NCBI RefSeq assembly: GCF_009601165.1
Contig: NZ_WIRE01000001.1
Span: 496,001 to 560,000, forward strand
Reading direction: 5' to 3'
Length of the DNA stretch: 64,000 nt
Source of the DNA: Alcanivorax sediminis
GTDB taxonomy: Bacteria; Pseudomonadota; Gammaproteobacteria; Pseudomonadales; Alcanivoracaceae
The position numbers were made by a program, and so were the translations under genes. Shown piece after piece: positions 61,629 to 64,000 of this stretch (position 1 is its first letter; every line of letters starts with the position of its first letter). The notes beneath the pieces were generated by a model. The model searched no databases. It was not told the origin of the DNA and was given only the letters and a program-made list of their open reading frames with translations.

Positions 61629-62625
61629 GGGCGGCACCTCCCGCCGGGGCGCTGTCCTGACCACTGATGGTCATGGACATGACGGCCATACGCACGGCAA
61701 TGCCGAAGGTCACCTGGTTGAGGATCACCGAACGGGGCCCGTCGGCCACTTCCGAGGCGATTTCCACACCGCGGTTGATGGGGCCCGGGTGCATCACGAT
61801 GGCGTCCTCTTTGGCGTAGTGCAGTTTTTCGTTGTTGAGCCCGTAGAGGCGAAAGAACTCGCCCTCGCTGGGCAGCAGGGCGGAATCCATACGTTCCTTC
61901 TGCAGGCGCAGCATGATCACCACATCCACATCTTTCAGGCCGTGGGCCATGTCGGTGAAGACCGTGGCGCCCAGAGCCTCCGCATCCACCGGCAGCAAGG
62001 TCTTCGGGCCAATCAGCCGCACTTCCTCGGCACCCAGCGTATTGAGCGCATGTACCTGGGAGCGGGCCACTCGCGAGTGCAGGATGTCACCGACAATAGC
62101 CACCTTGAGACCTTCGAAACCACCCTTGTAGTGGCGGATGGTGTACATGTCGAGCATGGCCTGGGTAGGGTGGGCATGACGACCATCGCCAGCATTAATC
62201 ACCGCTACATTGGGGGTCACTTCATTGGCAATGAAGAACGGCGCACCCGAATCCTGATGGCGGACCACGAACATGTCTGCGGCCATGGCTTCCAGATTAC
62301 GCAGGGTATCCAGCAGGGTCTCACCCTTGCTGGTAGCCGACTTGGCGATATCCAGATTAAGCACATCCGCACTGAGACGCTGGGCGGCCAGCTCAAACGT
62401 GCTGCGAGTGCGAGTACTGGATTCAAAGAACAGGTTCACCACCGTCTTGCCGCGCAACAGCGGCACCTTCTTGATGGACCGGCCACCCACATCCACAAAG
62501 CTGGCGGCGGTGTCGAGAATATCTTCCAGCAGGGAACGGGGGAGATGCTCTGTAGTGAGAAAATGGCGAAGCTTACCGTCTTCGGTAAGTTGTACGCGGG
62601 AGGATGGCGCAAGCGTCGGCGTCAT
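61618..62625 (-). CDS. pyrB: Aspartate carbamoyltransferase catalytic chain
   Basis: 335 residues. The carbamoyl-phosphate motif is [33 protein letters not shown] and [10 protein letters not shown] are the standard signatures. It joins carbamoyl phosphate and aspartate in pyrimidine synthesis. An N-terminal extension before the catalytic core is typical of Pseudomonas-type enzymes that pair with PyrC'. Confidence 0.96.
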   Translation of the reverse strand: MTPTLAPSSRVQLTEDGKLRHFLTTEHLPRSLLEDILDTAASFVDVGGRSIKKVPLLRGKTVVNLFFESSTRTRSTFELAAQRLSADVLNLDIAKSATSKGETLLDTLRNLEAMAADMFVVRHQDSGAPFFIANEVTPNVAVINAGDGRHAHPTQAMLDMYTIRHYKGGFEGLKVAIVGDILHSRVARSQVHALNTLGAEEVRLIGPKTLLPVDAEALGATVFTDMAHGLKDVDVVIMLRLQKERMDSALLPSEGEFFRLYGLNNEKLHYAKEDAIVMHPGPINRGVEIASEVADGPRSVILNQVTFGIAVRMAVMSMTISGQDSAPAGGAAHGS

Positions 62626-62627
62626 TC

Positions 62628-63155
62628 TTAGGACCTTGTCTCTCTGTTGTCCTCAGCCACCAGTTCGCGGATCTCCGCAATGAGTGGTGAGGGCCCGCGT
62701 AATTCTACCCGTTGATGGGGGGGCAATGCCAAAGTTTCGCCACAAATATCCGCACGGATTGGCAATTCCCGGTGGCCAATATCAAACAACACCACCAGAC
62801 TAATAGACGCCGGACGGCCAAAATCGAACAGTTCGTTCATGGCGGCACGAATGGTGCGGCCAGTCATCAGCACATCGTCGACCAGCACAATATGCTGACC
62901 GTCCACTTCGAAAGGCAGCTTCGACGGTGTGACGGTGGCCTTGAGTCCCCGCGTATCAAAATCATCCCGGTAGAACGCCGGGTTCAGGGTACCGAGCGGC
63001 AGCGGAGTCTCCAGCTTCGCATTCAGGGCCTCCGCGACCCAGGCTCCGCCGGATTCGATACCGACCAGCAGCGGGGCCTGCCCGGCAAAACGCTCTGCCA
63101 CGGCCACAGCCATGGTATCCAGGTGTGTCTGCAGTTGTTGTTCGTCCCAGCTCAA
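62628..63155 (-). CDS. pyrR: PyrR uracil phosphoribosyltransferase/regulator
   Basis: 175 residues if it starts at the TTG at 63155, which has GGAGAG upstream; ATGs at 63197 and 63215 lie in a REP-like sequence and would add residues not typical for PyrR. The PRPP loop is [20 protein letters not shown]. It acts as a uracil phosphoribosyltransferase and, in many bacteria, attenuates pyr expression. Two bases separate it from pyrB. Confidence 0.9.
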   Translation of the reverse strand: MSWDEQQLQTHLDTMAVAVAERFAGQAPLLVGIESGGAWVAEALNAKLETPLPLGTLNPAFYRDDFDTRGLKATVTPSKLPFEVDGQHIVLVDDVLMTGRTIRAAMNELFDFGRPASISLVVLFDIGHRELPIRADICGETLALPPHQRVELRGPSPLIAEIRELVAEDNRETRS

Positions 63156-63248
63156 AGGGCTCTCCAGAAAAGCGATCCAAAGGTGCCATGCTCGCATGGC
63201 GAAAGAACCAAGCATGGCGCCTGTTGTGCAAAGAATAAAGCCTGATCA

Positions 63249-63331
63249 GTGACGAGTTGCGAGAAGCGAGTTTCGAAAGGCAAAACCGGGTGGTTCCTGA
63301 GGGTTGGTTTTCGCAACTCGAAACTCGCTTT
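63249..63331. repeat. Heptad inverted-repeat element A12
   Basis: GTGACGAGTTGCGAGAAGCG, then AGTTTCGAAAGGCAAAACC, faces GGTTGGTTTTCGCAACTCG followed by AAACTCGC. REP-like sequence (GTGCAGGCACGCTCCCACA) follows at about 63348. The remaining 63370-63521 shows no gene. Confidence 0.88.
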
Positions 63332-63521
63332 CCCTCCTTCCCATCGCGTGCAGGCACGCTCCCACAATCGTCCGCTACACTCTTTACCTAACAATCCGAT
63401 CAAACCCTTCAGTTTTTTGGGATGGGAGTCGTACACAGCAGCAAGGTACCTTTTGTACATTAATGAAACTTGGCACGCAGAACAGGTTCTAACCTGTCAC
63501 CGCGATCTACAGGAAACAGGG

Positions 63522-64000
63522 ATGCAGCTGCGCAACAACAGCCAACGCTATGGATGGATCAGCATCGGCCTGCACTGGCTGGTGGCCATGACTGTGGTCG
63601 GCCTGTTTGCACTTGGGCTGTGGATGGTCGATCTCGGCTACTACGATGCCTGGTATCGCAAGGGCCCCGACCTTCATCGCAGCATCGGCATCCTGCTTTT
63701 CCTGGTGATGTCTGCCCGGCTACTCTGGCGCTGGATTTCTCCGCCCCCTGCCACTCTGGCTACCCATCAACGCTGGGAGGTCATACTTGGCCATCTCGCC
63801 CACTGGGCACTCTATGGGTTGCTGTTCGTGGCCATGGTCAGCGGTTACCTGATCACCAGCGCAGATGGCTCCTCCGTATCCGTATTCAACTGGTTCGCGG
63901 TGCCATCGATCACCGGCCACCGTTCCGGCCTCGAAGAGATTGCCGGCGACATTCATGAAATCGCCGTGTGGTCGCTGATCATTCTGGCCGGCCTGCATGC
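63522..64000 (+). CDS. Cytochrome b561-type protein (partial, runs off the window)
   Basis: About 159 residues are visible. WISIGLHWLVAMTVVGLFAL is the first membrane helix, with further helices at SIGILLFLVMSARLLWRW and HWALYGLLFVAMVSGYLI. Haem-ligand histidines appear in GLHWL, DLHRS, GHLAHW and DIHEIAVW. A CybB-type di-haem inner-membrane electron carrier. The ATG follows an AGGAAACAGG ribosome site. Confidence 0.88.
   Translation, partial: MQLRNNSQRYGWISIGLHWLVAMTVVGLFALGLWMVDLGYYDAWYRKGPDLHRSIGILLFLVMSARLLWRWISPPPATLATHQRWEVILGHLAHWALYGLLFVAMVSGYLITSADGSSVSVFNWFAVPSITGHRSGLEEIAGDIHEIAVWSLIILAGLH

Noticed and set aside
60847..62631. A 594-residue open frame on the plus strand over pyrC' and pyrB
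   Set aside because: It is antisense to two clearly recognisable enzymes, and its translation is low-complexity Ser/Arg/Ala sequence without any family motif.

Overview
The window reads as chromosomal DNA of a marine, hydrocarbon-using gammaproteobacterium, most likely Alcanivorax or a close relative. The basis is a rubredoxin/rubredoxin reductase pair, a DcaP-like porin, a GlyGly-CTERM surface protein, a valine-degradation operon, Pseudomonas-like pyrR-pyrB-pyrC' order, and REP-like intergenic repeats. This genus call is an inference from gene content; no rRNA or other marker gene is present. No tRNA, CRISPR array, IS element or prophage was seen.

Layout. 1-15 kb: a VIT/vWA surface protein, thiopurine methyltransferase, SDR, a repeat-rich lipoprotein, peroxiredoxin, a secreted esterase, a porin-glutaminase-DUF481 operon, a HAD hydrolase, and a divergent AraC regulator/fatty acid desaturase pair. 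15.3-19.2 kb: an AT-richer island of six co-oriented gene cassettes, each followed by an attC-like site, with no integron integrase in view (a CALIN-type array). Its cassettes encode orphan proteins, a 64-residue protein resembling the N-terminal region 1.1 of sigma-70, and a two-gene HAM1-SIR2 unit that looks like a nucleotide-sensing, NAD-depleting defence system. 19.2-30 kb: a glutaredoxin-like protein, SRPBCC genes, a paralogue of the repeat lipoprotein, a truncated haemoglobin, the mmsA-acd-mmsB operon with divergent mmsR, and a tandem array of about six 172-bp REP-type units.

30-46 kb: DUF3482/DUF2868 genes, a DUF815 ATPase, esterase, homoserine kinase, a cellulase-like protein, the zinc uptake genes znuA and znuCB, a MATE exporter and a globin-coupled diguanylate cyclase. 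46-64 kb: rubA-rubB, ubiC-ubiA, phoB-phoR with a Pho box, a LOG protein, flavin reductases, pirin, glutathionyl-hydroquinone reductase, azoR with a LysR regulator, two Dsb-type redox proteins, pyrR-pyrB-pyrC' and the start of a cytochrome b561 gene.

A second theme is intergenic. At least twelve loci carry arms of tandem 7-bp units (CGAGTTT/CGAGTTG type) facing inverted copies across an inner stem. Further loci use unrelated heptads (CAAGCTN, AACAGTG/AATAGTG, GACGCTN) with the same architecture. They often abut or overlap stop codons, and in one place one family is nested inside another. The HAM1-SIR2 cassette, the sigma-1.1-like mini-protein and the heptad elements are the observations most worth following up. 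All functional calls come from reading the sequence; no database search was run.
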